Source: Luidia sarsii
Lineage: Eukaryota > Echinodermata > Asteroidea > Paxillosida > Luidiidae
Assembly: GCA_949987565.1 (NCBI GenBank)
Contig: OX465115.1
Location: forward strand, 12,161,520-12,225,519
Direction: 5' to 3'
DNA: 64,000 nt
Below the pieces are notes generated by a model, which was not told where the DNA came from, searched no databases, and saw only the letters and a program-made list of their open reading frames with translations. Within the stretch, counting starts at the first letter, position 1; each line of letters opens with the position of its first letter. Below are positions 39,615 to 52,800 of the stretch, piece after piece. The translations under genes were made by a program, and so were the position numbers.

Positions 39615-42600
39615 ATGGGGTCATCCAGCCGCCTCGCCCCGGGTCTTCTGGCCACGGTGTCCGTGTTCTTGCAGTTCTTCGTGCAGGCCGCCTTCATCAA
39701 GGCGTTCGGCGTGCTGCTGGTCGAAGCGCAGAGCGACCTGCAGGCGCCCACCTGGGCCCTAGGCATGGCCTTCGGGCTCGTCGAGTGCCTCAACGATTTC
39801 ACGGGTGAGTCGATGCTGAATCTTTGGGGACCTAGCTCGGGACAGGCTACGCTGGTGTTCATGTGTTGCGGGGTCAGAACCGCTTGGATTTCCAGGCTTT
39901 CAAACTTTCCACATGAATGGATTAAGTTCACTCTTGTAGAGTAGCAACAATGTACAACATTTATTTCTATATTAGACGCAGCATCTAGCATTCGTACTCT
40001 CTCTCTCTCATTCTTATCACTCCAATCCTCCCCTAGCAAGAGGGGTCTTCATATATATATAAAGGAGTTGGGGTGTGGTCTAAGGAGTAGGTGACCTATA
40101 ATTATGCTACTTGATTGATGGAGGGCAGAGCGCTTGGTCAACACGTTGTTTCAAATGAATGCAGGAGGTCTGATCAGAAGTTTTCTAGGAAAGTGGTCCG
40201 TGGTCAGTTTGAAATGGGTCCAGGATAATGGTGAGCTGAAGGTTACTAGGTACTATAATTGTACTTTAGGGGCTTAAGATAGTTTAGGAGACCGACCCAC
40301 CAAGGGCCCAATATTGATATTTTCAGTAGGTTTCATGCTGTGAACACACTTGATCACCCGTGTACTCAAACCAAACGTCATCAGAACAAGCTACCACAAA
40401 ATACCCACCATCAACGTGCTATGGAAGCGCTATGAGGCCCCTCTATATAACTTTCGGTTACGGCAAGGCGAGCGCTAGGAATGTTCACTTCTCGCTTCAA
40501 GACTTCCAATGTCGTCCTTCCATTGTCTGAGTTCGCGGGGAGATTTATCTGCAATCAAATAGGGGCCTCGGTCGTGAAGCGATCTGAAAAGCGGGCCGAG
40601 TTCATTTCTAAAGGGCAGGCCCATAGGCACTTCACACAGAGTCACGTTTTAATGCCCATGGCCGCGACACTAAAAGCAGGCCATATGCGTCAAAATAATT
40701 CAAAGCACGCTAAACAACTTTAAATATTAACTTCTTTATAGTTCGGAGAGAAACTGGCTTAGAAACACTGAAAATCTGTAAACAATTACAAAAAATACCC
40801 TCAAAAAACGTATCTATGGCCATAGGTCTACCATCAAAACCGGTAAAATGGACATCCCTGTTGGGTATCACTTCAATCTCCCTGATCATTCGATATCAGA
40901 TATGAGTGTACTGGGCATAGAATCCCTTGGTCACCGTAGTAATGCTGTCCGTCTTAGCCGTGAGAAAATGTGGATGAAGCGTCTTCGGACTATTCAACCA
41001 CATGGTCTCAACATCCAGGAGTGTAATGACTAACACCGTGCAGTTTTTGATAATCCTCCTCCACACTTCTCTCTTTGATCTTTCCCCTTCTTCTCACTAA
41101 TCCCTACCCTATATCTCCTTGCCCTTCCCTTTGATCTCTCCCTACCAGCTTTACTATGTGTCCTTTGTTTCTCATCCGTGTCCTATTCACTCTCTCCCCC
41201 CTCCCTTCGTGTACATGTATCTGTTTTGTCCTTTTCACTCTGCCTTTGAGAAAGATCCTGCTATAGGATCGAAACGTCAGGCCCACTATTATTAAATTTT
41301 TGAGAATCACAAAAAATGATAAACAAAAGCAATAAGAATAATACAAAATAAAAGCAAATCAAACATGAGGACATAAAAAGTGATTGATATTCGCCGTTAA
41401 AGGGAAGTTGAGTTTTATCTGCACATGTACTTATATAAATATATAATTAGATCAGAACTTCTTCTCATCCGGGAAAGATTGTCAGAAATTATGACACAGT
41501 TTCCTCATGTTTTGACTTTTGATACTTGTTAAGTTACTTTGTCATTTACGAAAATAAGTTAATCGGACATTGCGTTTCTGAGATCAATTATAGTGGTGCA
41601 CGGATTCGGAGGGCCAGGCTCATAGCAACAGCATCGGGCGCTCGAAACTCGGAGGAGATCCCTGCCCGAATGTGTTGAAAATCATTGGGTGGTTGTTATT
41701 CAAAGAGCAACTGTAGCATTCTATTCTTGAAAAAAAACCCGATCACCGACTACCAACATCTTTCTAATCTAGACCAAGTGTCAGGCACGGATGTTGCCGA
41801 ATGCTTTAGGCCTAATGGTTTGGCCAGTGTGCTGACAGTGTGCGCCATTATGGGAAGCTGCCTTCCGCGTATCGACTGAGGGTTGACGTCATCATTTTCT
41901 GTGCACCTTCCAGCGCCAATCGCAGGGCCGATAGGTAAAGTGCTGGGATATCGCCCTGCAGTCATGATGGGAGGTACCATGGCCAGTCTTGGCTTCATTA
42001 TCGCTTCACGTGCATCTAATGTCCTGCAACTGGCATTAGCTCTGAATCTGCTAACGGGTGAGTCCTACTCAATGTAAGATAATTGCTGGCAAAACCACAC
42101 TGCATAATAAGAATCTGATCGTTAAAACCACTATTATCAAGCATTTATAAGGCTACAGTTTGTCTGAAGCGATACTTAATTAGATTTATTAAAGTCTAAT
42201 CTTTGTTTACATTGACAATGGTAGGGATAGGCTACGCCTTTCCCCACATTCTAGCGCGGGCCACTCTTGCACAGCACTTCGAGAACAGACAGTTTTCCCT
42301 GGCGTCGGGAATCGGCAAGGCCGGCTCATCCGTCAGTCTGTTTCTCGTGCCACCTTTGCTGCAACTATATTTGAACGCGTACGGATGGAGGGGCGCCATG
42401 CTGCTCTGTGGCTCAATAGTCGCTCATCTCGTCGTGTGTGGCGCCCTTCTGATTCCTGTACCAACATGGCGTCAAGACGGACCGAATGATGGCTACCAAG
42501 CCCTGTCTGACGACCAGCACCTTGAAGACAACCAGGCTGGTGATAAAATGCCGTCACTGAGGTCACGCTGTCTTGGTATAGGGAAAGCTTTCGATACATC

Positions 42601-44383
42601 CATATTGAAGGAGTACAGCTTCTGGGTGATTAACGCCATCTGCATCACGTTACGACTCTCGAAATCTGCTTGGATAATCTACTGTATCCCTCACGCTATT
42701 GATAAGGGGGTTTCCAGCGATGTAGCCGCACTTGTAGTGACACTTGCCGGCCTTGGTCATCTAGTTGCTACGATCGTTGTCAGCGTGGCCTTGTTTAAAG
42801 ACAAACTGGCCAGCTCCACGGCTATGGGGATGGCCATTATCTGCGTTGCTGTATCGTTGCTCGTGGATCCTTGGATGGACAGTCTGTGGCTACTGTCAGT
42901 GAATGCAGTGCTCTTCATGGCCGGCATTGGAGCAGCGTTTGCATTGGCTGACGTCATGATTAAGGAAGAGCTTGGATCTGTACGTATAGCCAGTGCCTTA
43001 GGGTGGATAGGCATATTCTCAGGATCTGCCAGGGTATTGGCAGGGTTTCTACCAGGTAAGCATCCATAAGAGAAGGCAATACTCATGTGTTCCTTTGAGC
43101 CACTCTAAAGTTTTATGCCATTGTGTGCTGTAAGAAAAGGGGAGCACGTAACCAGATTCTTACTAGCATTAGTCAAAATACCAAGTACTACCTAATATCA
43201 ATGGTCAATTCAAGCTACACCTGTAAGCTGTTTGATTGTGCACGTGAACATCTCTCATAAACTCAACATATTTATGATGTAACCAGACCAATATTTGCCC
43301 CAACAGCTTTGCCTATGCCCGACTTTCTTTCAGTGAGGGTCTAGAAATAAGTTCCCGAACCACATTAGCGATTTAAAGCTTGGGACGTCATATGTTACCC
43401 GGCACAGCGACATGAGGAATATCCCACCAAAACACTTTTCGAGTAAACAACGCCTGAAGTCAAAGTATCTTCTCAATTCGATAAAAAAAAAATCAATTTT
43501 TGGTTTCTTTGTATTTGGGAAAGTTAATGTAGGTTAGAGGATATTATGTCCAAAGGATTTTTCCGAAATCTGCCTCTAAATGTTGAAAAAACGAGGATTT
43601 CAGGGGAGTATTTGTGTACTGTTTTCATGAAAATATAAAGTTCCTGCCTTTTTGAATGGCCGCTTTCGAGGAGTTAGAATAGTGCTGCTATAATTGTGTC
43701 TGATACCAAATGAACGAGCGAAGTTCCCTTGTACTATTTACAACAAAGTTCACACGGAAATAATTTTGATAATTAAAAGCTAATGGTATACTCTTTCACA
43801 TCATTAGAAAATCTCAAAATCTCAAAAGTGGGGGTTATTCCTCATTATGCTGTGCCGGGTCACATATGACGTTGCTTGAGGTGAAACTTCAGGTGTATCC
43901 GATTAGCTGCTCCCGACGTGAACCCTCTGTTATCTCCCGAGTGACCCTTGCGTTCACGCTGTCAGTTCGGGTCAGTTGATTCGATTATTGGCCCGTCAAA
44001 TTCATGCGTGTGAAACTCAGGAGGGTCATCGGTGCACGTTGTGATTCGAAACTGCTCACCGTGCATCTCCCCTTCGCTCCATTCACTTACAAATTTAAGC
44101 TGAAGCATTTGAGAGAAATCTGTCTTTGAGAAAGGTCCTGCTAGGATCGAAACCCCATGCCAAATGTGTCCCAGACAAACCTCCCTTAGCCTACTCAGAC
44201 ACCAAGGTTGTCTTCTTCCCGATATTTTCAGGTTGGATACACGATCATGCCGGCAGCTACGATCTTGCCTACATCGTTCTTGGTGCTGTACAGATGTCTG
44301 CACTGCTTCCGTTCATCAGACTCCTCCACAAAAGACGCGACACTAAATCAACGAGCGAGGGGTCGATATGTATTTGTTCGTAG
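39615..44383 (+). CDS. Monocarboxylate-transporter-like MFS protein (SLC16 family), 4 exons
   Basis: Exons 39615-39804, 41914-42057, 42225-43055 and 44232-44383, all introns phase 1 with GT..AG ends, give 438 residues, close to the usual 430-510 of SLC16 proteins. SLC16 members are plasma-membrane solute transporters with twelve helices. Seen here: TM1 with FIKAFGV (Lys29, aligning with the conserved TM1 lysine of MCT1), GYRPAVMMGG after TM2, the TM5 signature HFENRQFSLASGIGKAGS (about 129-146), a short central loop, and FLPGWIHDHAGSYD near the C-terminus, where relatives have GWIYDATGSYD. The N-terminal DGGWGW motif is missing, and the TM8 Asp/Arg pair of proton-coupled MCT1-4 is absent (AGLGHLVATIVV instead). 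So the substrate is unknown. ATG 39615 has G at -3 and +4; an upstream exon cannot be excluded. Introns hold a Penelope copy and a MITE. Confidence 0.85.
39805..41913. other. Transporter intron 1
   Basis: Donor GTGAGT at 39805 and acceptor CAG ending at 41913. The intron holds the Penelope-like copy 40794-41297; the rest shows no feature. Confidence 0.7.
40794..41297 (+). mobile_element. Penelope-like element, 5'-truncated copy in transporter intron 1
   Basis: The copy begins inside the GIY-YIG domain (TLKKRIYGHRSTIKTGK) and stays open through HFNLPDHSISDM, REKMWMKRLRTIQPHGLN to the stop TAA at 41031-41033. It then continues with the C/T-rich 3' UTR and the tail (TTTGAGAAAGATCC, GGATCGAAACGTCAGGCCC) to about 41297. 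It lacks the reverse transcriptase, so it is dead on arrival. It lies in the sense orientation of the host gene and matches the copy at 3862-4640 closely. Confidence 0.8.
43395..43862. mobile_element. TGACCCGGCACAG MITE, copy 3, in transporter intron 3
   Basis: Begins TTACCCGGCACAGCGACATG and ends GCTGTGCCGGGTCA, 468 bp, with CATATG on both sides (43389-43394 and 43863-43868). Same orientation as copy 2 and nearly collinear with it. Confidence 0.9.
44105..44157 (+). mobile_element. Penelope-like tail fragment, transporter intron 3
   Basis: TCTGTCTTTGAGAAAGGTCC and GCTAGGATCGAAACCCC match the conserved tail. It ends 75 bases before exon 4. Confidence 0.7.
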
Positions 44384-44639
44384 ATGCATGTAATTCAATC
44401 GACGAAAGGTGATAACTGTACGCTCAGTGACTTGCCCGATTGCCAAATTTTTTATATCTTGATAAGAATGTTTCTATTTTATTTAAATGTATCTATTTTT
44501 CCATTTACCCAGTGGATACTTTTGAGTGTTACCGCTCGTTTTCAGAAGCGCCCCAAAGAGAGTTCAACTTACAATGTTAGAATCACCCCCTGGCGTTTTG
44601 GTTCTACCTCACCATTGTGACGTCACTGCAGAGACCACA

Positions 44640-44830
44640 TGAGATAGCGCACACCAGCCAGCAGTACGTCAGATCCTATAGCAGGACCTTTCTCAAAGGC
44701 AGAGTGACTAGGACATACGCAGACAGTCAGAGGAAGGAAAGCCCCGACACACGTGACGGATCGAGGAAGGATAAATGGGAAGGGATTGGGATGCAAATGT
44801 ACGCACAAAGGGAGGGGAGATCAAACGGAA
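44640..44830 (-). mobile_element. Penelope-like tail, minus strand
   Basis: On the plus strand GATCCTATAGCAGGACC and TTTCTCAAAGGCAGAGTGAC are the tail in reverse. The adjoining GAAGGAAAGCCCCGACAC also occurs beside the tail at 62997-63150, marking a second subfamily of the 3' UTR. Confidence 0.75.
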
Positions 44831-45519
44831 AAAACAAACAAAAGGGTGGGGATCAATGGACTAAAACTGTTGAGATTTATGTATTACATGTCATGTTAGT
44901 CAGTGAGCAGTTGTGAACAGTTTTTTTGTATAAATTTACTTCACCCTTTTAGAATTCAACAGAGAATTCAAATCAGTGTACTTTTTTGCTGTGTGTACAT
45001 TGCTGAACGTGTCCAGACGCGTAACGTACAGATCAAATATAAATAGTAACCACTGACATTTTGATGGTGAAGATTTGTGTACAATTTCATTTGTGAATAT
45101 CCGTTCTTAAGAACACCCCGGCATGGACAAAACAAAACAAAAACGAAATTGCACACTGAACAGTTATGAACTTGAAAATCAATTTCAGCCTAAAGGCGGC
45201 AAGGAAACATTTAATTTGCTTGGAGAACGTTTTGTTTTCTCCCCAAAACCGTCAGTAATTTATTCCCTTCAGCCGAGGTGTACACTGTTGTGTAAAATTT
45301 CACTTGAACAAATTAATGTTTTGTCTTATTATAGCTCGTTAATTATTCATTATTCAAATTTTGTATCTTTTCAGTATTTTGTATAGAATTTCCCATATTT
45401 TGTATTGAATTTCCCATATTGTATTGAATTCCCCGAATTTGTATAATTTTTACAATGATAATAAAACACAAAGAACCACCAATTGCATACAGCAATATAA
45501 TGCCTAATAAGCTAATAAA

Positions 45520-45625
45520 TTGAGAAAGGTCCTGCTAGGATCGAAACGTCAGGCCCACTAAATTTTAAGATTTACATTTTGGTAATTTTAGTCAGTAAGC
45601 AGTTTGCAACATTTTTGTATGTCAC
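45520..45625 (+). mobile_element. Penelope-like tail, plus strand
   Basis: GAGAAAGGTCCTGCTAGG, ATCGAAACGTCAGGCCCAC and then AGTCAGTAAGCAGTTTGCAA, the longer version of the 3' end also seen at 31108-31165 and 52351-52400. Confidence 0.8.
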
Positions 45626-45824
45626 CTTAAGCTAATAAAATTAATTATGAGAAAGAATTCCTGAAAAAATACACTATGCACTTCTACTTTTACGTATAGA
45701 GTCAATGTCAATGGTCAATGGACGAACTTCCGTCAAACTACACCATGGCCCTGAGTAATTATCAGAGAACAGCACCTCCGATTTTAATACGGTGTCAAAA
45801 ATGTGCCTAATAATTCCATCCAAG

Positions 45825-46695
45825 ATGGCTGCGCCGAGCGCTGATTATCATAAAGTGTGGACCCACATTTTGTTTTTAATAAGGGGACTTTCGAGGCCAA
45901 TAAACTGATATACTGTAGAATAAGTGAAGCTTAAGATAACCTGCGGTTCACTCTTCAATTTGGTGTGTAACTTGGAAAATATAAGGCTTTAAATGTGGCC
46001 CTATTTGACTGTAGAATTTGAGGGGTCCTTCCCAAAACCCTTGCAGAAAATAAAGCGGTTTTGAGTTTGGACGGCTACACGTTTCAGGTTTTTTTTCTGG
46101 GGGTAATTAGCAAAACAATTAAACGGCTAAGGACACCAACATTGAAAAGAAAGCGGGAGATAAAGGTACAATCTACAATCTGGAGCATACTTACATGACC
46201 TGAAAACTTTTTGGGTGTGGAATAGATGACTTTGACAGTGAGTGTTTTTGTACTGTGTTCTACGGGAGCTCGCTTTTTTTTTAATAAGGGGTCTTTGGAG
46301 GCTAATTAACTGATACATTGTAGAACAAGTGAAGCTTAAGACAACCTGGGGGTTCACTCTTCAATTTGGTATGAAATTTGGACCATATCTGGCTTTAAAT
46401 GTGGCCCTATTTGGCTGCGGAAGTGGAGGGGTCCATCTCAAAATCCTTGCAGAAATTCGGCTTGGACGACTAGACATTTTGGGGGTGTTTTTTTCTGGGG
46501 GTAATTAGCAAAAAATCTAACGGCTAAGGGCACTAAAATTGAAAAGAATCTGAGAGATGAAGGTCCAAACTACAATTTTAAGTATAGCTACAAGAACTGA
46601 GAGACTTTTGGGCATGGGATAATTGGCATTGAAAGTGAGTGTTTTTGTACAGTGTTCAATGGGAGCTCTATTTAGTGTTCTGCACCCTTATGCAA
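45825..46695 (+). repeat. Two tandem units of a 410-bp dispersed repeat, upstream of ING
   Basis: The unit TTAATAAGGGG...TTTTTGTAC occurs at about 45860-46265 and again at about 46275-46680. Shared words are AAGTGAAGCTTAAGA, TTCACTCTTCAATTTGGT, TGTGGCCCTATTTG, CTGGGGGTAATTAGCAAAA and GTGAGTGTTTTTGTAC. A third copy lies inverted at 5207-5665. The flank TTATCATAAAGTGTGG at 45844 and its counterpart near 5620 show that the homology extends beyond the unit. Class unknown. Confidence 0.85.
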
Positions 46696-46840
46696 ATGAA
46701 GGGCGCCCTCTATTGGTGATAGCACTCGACCCATCACCGGCGCAATGACCCCTGGCCCCATGCCCACCGTGCGGACGAGTTGACAAGCGCGCTAAAAAAA
46801 ACCCCTCTAATCAAGTCAACCCACGATCGGACCATCCGCC

Positions 46841-49800
46841 ATGGCCACTGCACTGTACCTGGAACAGTACCTGGACAGTAAGTACGATCCCACCCCTAAA
46901 AAAACACCCGATGTCACACCCGATGTCGACCCGGGGCGTGCCCGTCGACAGTCGGATGTCGGGGCCGGAGTCTGGGGCGCCGATCGGGCGCGTTCTGTCG
47001 GGCTAAGTGGACGAAATCCGCGAGGAAAACGGGCCCTAATTACGTATTCATGGTCGGGGGTTTTCAGGATGAGGCTGGGGAAGGCAGCTGTGTGAAAAAG
47101 AAAAAAAAACGCGCGCCAAAGGTGGCGTGTGTAATGTACACACATGTATTGGAATGTGTAGGACTAGGACTAGGTTAGTTTAGTGCACTACCGATTTCAG
47201 AGAGGCTTGTGATTTCGATGTTTGTTTTGGGTGCAATAATACCGAGCAGCGACCGTTTGCGTGTTTCCAGGGACCCGGCTGATGGCGGCCGTTTTTGAAA
47301 AGAAAAAAATAACAATCGCGATCGATAAAGTCAATCCGTTTCACGACCACATGGCTCGCGTCCAGCAATCAGCATGACAGGAGTCGTTGTAAAAACGATC
47401 GTATTATTCGTAGCTCGCATAATAATAGTTGGATTTCGCTGACTAAATTTTCATTACATACATGAGTGATACATCATTACATGATAATCTGAAGAGAAGA
47501 GAATACTTTGGAATACTCAATCATCCTTGTCTAATTTGATAAACACAAAACACCAATTCCTCCACCCCCACTACCCCCAACAAAATATTTTGTGTGAAGT
47601 ATTCTGTAAATATTAAAATTTAGTGGGCCTGACGTTTCGATCCTAGCAGGACCTGTAAATAGATAAAATTTTCTTGTTTTGGGGAAGCCTGTTGGAAGGC
47701 CTCCAATGGAATTAGAAAACCAAAAAACTAAATTTTTAAGGTCAGGATTTTACGTTTGAAATTGATATCTGCACACCGTAAAACTAAAAAGTAAAAGTAA
47801 GTATAGGGCCAAAAATGGTGGAACGAACTTAAATCCACAGTATGCTAAACAACAGCCTAAACTTGCACAGCCACTTGTTAAAAATATTGGACCTAAAGTT
47901 TCCCCAAAACATGATTTTGTGACGTGCTACTGTCAACAGTGTCAACTGTGCACAGCTGTGCACAATCAAAATATACACTCCTTACACTTACAGTTACTTA
48001 CACTCAGTACTAGTACTAGTACTGAGTAGTAGTAGTAGTAGTATACTAGTACTACTACTACTACTAGTACTAGTAGTAGTACTACTACAGTACTAGTAGT
48101 ACTACTATTACTAGTACTAGTAGTAGTAGGTGTAATCTATCATTTACATTCTCGGCTTTTTCATGAACTGGCAAAACCATCCACACAGCGCAAAGTCACA
48201 TTTTATAAAATAGTCCTGTGCTGGGAACATACAACCTTACCTAGTTGAAGTTCTACTACTAGTACTGTAGTAGTACTACTTTAAATATTTTTTGAAAAGT
48301 ATTTTTGGTTTGCGTCCACCTTTTAAAGGGATAACACATCATTGGTCGAGGTCAAAGAATAGCATCCATTCCATACGTTGTCTGACACAACATATGCATG
48401 AAATAGCACATCTGTATTGCGAATACGGCCCGACTGGTACGCGACGTGAGCATTGCTACTTGTATCGCGCCGAAGTTGGTGTGGTTCGCATTCGGGCAAG
48501 AAAAGCGCCTTGTACTCTACTGTACATGTGGATACCGTACATGTAAACAAAATAATACAAAATCAAAACACGATCAACCTATGCACGCGACGTTAGCCAG
48601 TACACGTACATGTTTATACAAATACATTTACAAGTTTAAGGTAACAAGTTCGCTTGTCTGGGAACTCAACTATCACCTCTTGTTGTATAGGTTCTACGGT
48701 TTCAAACGTGAAAACGAAAATTTATTTTAACTATTTTTGTCTGCGAAACGTGCAAAATCACGTACTTTACACATTGTATTTGAATATTTCATTCCTAAAT
48801 GACTATTGTAATAGTTTAAACTGCTTCAGTCGGCGCGATACAAAATATTTTAACAAAAACGTTCGCCGCTCCACGCTTTACCTCCTATTCGAGGAGCCAA
48901 CTTACATGGTCTATTGGCCTGTTTGAAAATGACGATACACTATGGAACTCTTTCAATAGCATTGGTTGATTGTTTGCATGCTTGTTCCATAGGTATCGAA
49001 AACTTACCGTTTGAACTGCAGAGGAATTTCACATTGATGCGTGATCTGGACCAGCGAGCACAAGGTGAGCTATTGTATGACCTATGACCTCTACTATTAA
49101 CCTATGAACTATTAATCTGAAGATGTTTGGTGTCAAGAAGCCTGTCATTGTTCTGTATATTCAGTGACATTAAAATTCAAGCAACTTACGTCAAGTAACT
49201 TGGAAGGTGAAGTGTACCGGCTTAAAAAGTGGTTAAAGACGTCTGCAATAGAAAGCGGGAGTTAGGGGTTCGAATCTCGCCCGTTCTGTCTGAAATGTTT
49301 TCATCAGGCATCGGGCAAAGCACCGAGCGCTCGGTGTTTAATGCATGGCATGGCAAACCCGGGAAGCACTATCTGGGCTCCAGCCGGGTAGGTCATGAAT
49401 AATTCAACAAAGTGACTTAGAAGTGAAGTGAATATCTTAATATGTACATGTACACTGTACATTGTGCAGTACATGTACCTTTTTCATAAACGTCATTCAT
49501 GACCTACCCAGCTGGAGCCCAGATAGTGCTTCCCAAGCTGTTCATATAGGTCACTTTGTTGAATTTTTAATGACCTCCATGGCTGGAGCCCAGATAGTGC
49601 TTCCCGGCAAACCCTCATTGAATTAAACCCCCGTGTGGTTTTAAGCCGTCTAATCAAAATGATTCGTTTTTCCTATCCTTTTTTTTTTGGGTGGGGTGGG
49701 GGGACTTAGATTTGTCTCGGGACATCGACAAGGAGACTGGGTCCTACATCAGCTGCGTAAAGACATGGGCTCCCGAGGAGAGGGTGGAAGCCCTGAAGAG

Positions 49801-52800
49801 AATCGATCGGGCCTTCGCCAAGAGCCGTGAGTTCAACGATGACAAGGTCCAGCTGGCCATGCAGACCTACGAGATGGTACGTAGGTTTACCTTTTGTCGG
49901 GAGAGGGGGGGGATCCTGCATGCTCCAGTGGCTGCACTGGGGCGTGAAGGATTTCTCCGCGCCCCAGCGCTTTTCATTATGTCACACACGTATGTGTATA
50001 CGCCGATGACACAGTGGAACGTCGCTATAACCACGGAGCTTTAATAAGGAAGGAGTTTTAGCGACCAGTGGATCAAAGGGACAAACTCCCACGCCGCTGC
50101 AGTCAAACAATAGACTGGTAGCTGACGAGAACAAACCACAGACAGGCCTCAATGGCATTATTTGGTTACGCAAGGTCGCCGAGCAAACTGACCCCCGCAT
50201 GGAATGCTGGGTATTTATGTGCCAGATCAAATTGACAAAAAAATGTCAAAACGCTATCTTTTCTCCGCTCTGAAAACAAATTGGACGTCACCGGACGGTA
50301 TTATTTCTTGTACGAACATTTAGACAATTTGTCCGTCAAACACCTGACAAACATTTTGCTCTGAGGAACTTCCTGAAAGCTTTCAAATCAATGTATACTT
50401 CATTCGTTTGTTTGACCAGCACTTCCCTTGACGGGAACAGATGATGTGATTTCATTAATCTAATTAGACGAAGCGCGGCGTGGCAGTCTGTGCACAGAGG
50501 CGTTTATTGCGGTCGCACATCTGAATAGGATTTGGCGGTCCATTCAAACTCCTTCCTTATTATAGCTCCATGCTATACCGAACATCCCGCGATCCACGAA
50601 AGGTGTTCGGTATAGCGGTCGTTCGTTATAGCAGTTGCGGCCACATATTTTGTACTCCAAAAATGGGGAGCCAAAAGGGCATGTTCATTATAGCCGAATG
50701 TTCGTTATATCGGTGAATGTTCGGTATATCGGCGTTCGGTATATAGCGACGTTCCACTGTAGTTGTAATACAGCAGTTTCCTGATGACGGGTAGAGTACA
50801 GACTACATGAAACATTGAGTTACCAGGGTCTTTTCAGAGCCGCACTCCTTCTCGAAAGAGAAGTGCCACATGCTGTCACCGCAAACCTTCCACTGAGAGA
50901 TTTTGGATCAGGGTCCTGGATTAGATCCTTGAGTAAGGTGTGGGATTAGATCCTGGATTCAAGATCCTAGATAAAGGTTGGGGTTAAAGGTTAGAATGTG
51001 GATTAGATCCCGGGTTAAAGTGTGATTAGATCAAAGATTACAATCTGGATTTAGGATCACATATCGGATCAGCGGTAAGATCAGTAGTAAAATTCTGACG
51101 TGACAATTACAAATATAGTTCTGTTCAATTGGTTGTTTCTTCCCACCAATAGGTGGACAAGCACATTCGAAGGCTGGATGCCGACTTAGCCAGGTTTGAG
51201 CAGGAACTGAAAGAGCGGAACATTGAGCAGACCACGGACTACGACAGCTCATCAGGAAGAGAGAGTAAAAGTGAGTCTGTACTTAGAAGCCAGCCAATAA
51301 TAGTAATCATAACTCTACTATGGTAAATATCATACACTACCCGCATGTGAAATCCCAGTCATCAGATTGGTGGATATTGATCCACTAAATTATTTGTTCC
51401 AATATGCACAGCAAAGTTATATTCAACGTTGGATAGGCCTTTGTACCATTGAAAAGGACTTTGTACCGTTGAATATAACTTTGTACTGTTGAATAGGACT
51501 TTGTACCATTTAATAGGACTTTGTACCTTTTAATAGGATTTTGTTCTGTTGAATAGGACTTGGTTCTGTTGAATAGGACTTTGTTCCATTGAATAGGACT
51601 TGGTACCGTTGAATAGGACTTTGTACCATTGAATAGGACTTTGTGTCATTGAATAGGACTTTGTACTGTTGAATAGGACTTTGTACCATTGAATAGGACT
51701 TTGTACTGTTGAATAGGACTCTGTACCGTTGAATAGAACTTTGGACTGTTGAAGAGAACTTTCATTGCTGACTTTACTTAAGATTACTGACTTCATTCTA
51801 GAGAATGACGATGATTTATGCTAAGCAGATGTCCATGTTTGAGCGGCTTCATGAAATTGGGCCCTGATCGGCCAAATCCTCATTCTTTAAAATTCAAGCT
51901 AAATTAACCTTCTTTTGTCCCCCTTGTTTTTAGAGAAAGGAAGGGGGCGAGCAAGTGAGAAGTCGGCCAAGAAGACCACCAAGAAGGGGAGAGTTTCAGA
52001 CGACGAGACCCCCAAAACGTCGAGGAAGAAGCTGAAGACAACGGCGGGGCAGTAAGTCTACTTGACTGGGTCACCAGCCGAAATGCAGTCTCCAACACAT
52101 GTCGGGAGTACCAGCGCGCTGAAATTCGGTGGCAGGTCACGTTGTGGCCGGTCGCCAGCCAAAACAGAGGGTCCTATGCATGGCGGGGGGGATACCAGCT
52201 ACCAGGCAACCAGGGCCCAATTTCGTAGTGCTGCCTCAGCGTGTAAATCTTCTAAGCGAGATATTTCTTCCCTGGTTAAAACAAGATTGGCAAACCATAT
52301 TTCGCTTGATGCTAGTTGTACTCGACTTGTATTCTACTATTGGTTGCTTGAAGTGATATACAAAAATGTTGCAAACTGCTTACTGACTAAAATTACCAAA
52401 ATGAAAATCACTGAACAGGACTTGAAATATCCACTAGACCTTTGCAGAGTGACTACACTGGACCGGCTCTCTAGTGGGTTTTTTTCCTTGCACCATGAAG
52501 AAAATGGCACTCAAATACAAGTTAGACTTTGACCTTCACATGTACATGTATACAAGTAAACAGCATTTTCTCACGGTATTCCTTTCACTGCGTGCAAAAT
52601 TTCAATTTGTTTTTCTTATTTATGGCACAGGTTTTGTAAAAGTAGTTCAGGTCCTGTTGTCTAAACTAGTCCTGTAATTTTTTTTTCTCGGAAATCCGGC
52701 CTTGCTGAGTATCGTTTTTCTGCATCTGTACTCTTGCAGGGCTGTGACTCCTATACTTACTCTTCCCACGGTCATGAACTCGCCATCGGATGTGCTGGAC

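Larger units (their letters stand above)
44384..46840. other. Spacer between transporter and ING gene
   Basis: Contains a minus-strand Penelope tail (about 44640-44830), an AATAAA at 45459-45464 that could end the transporter mRNA, a plus-strand Penelope tail (45520-45625), and the tandem 410-bp repeats (45825-46695). The last 145 bases before the ING start carry no visible TATA box. Confidence 0.5.
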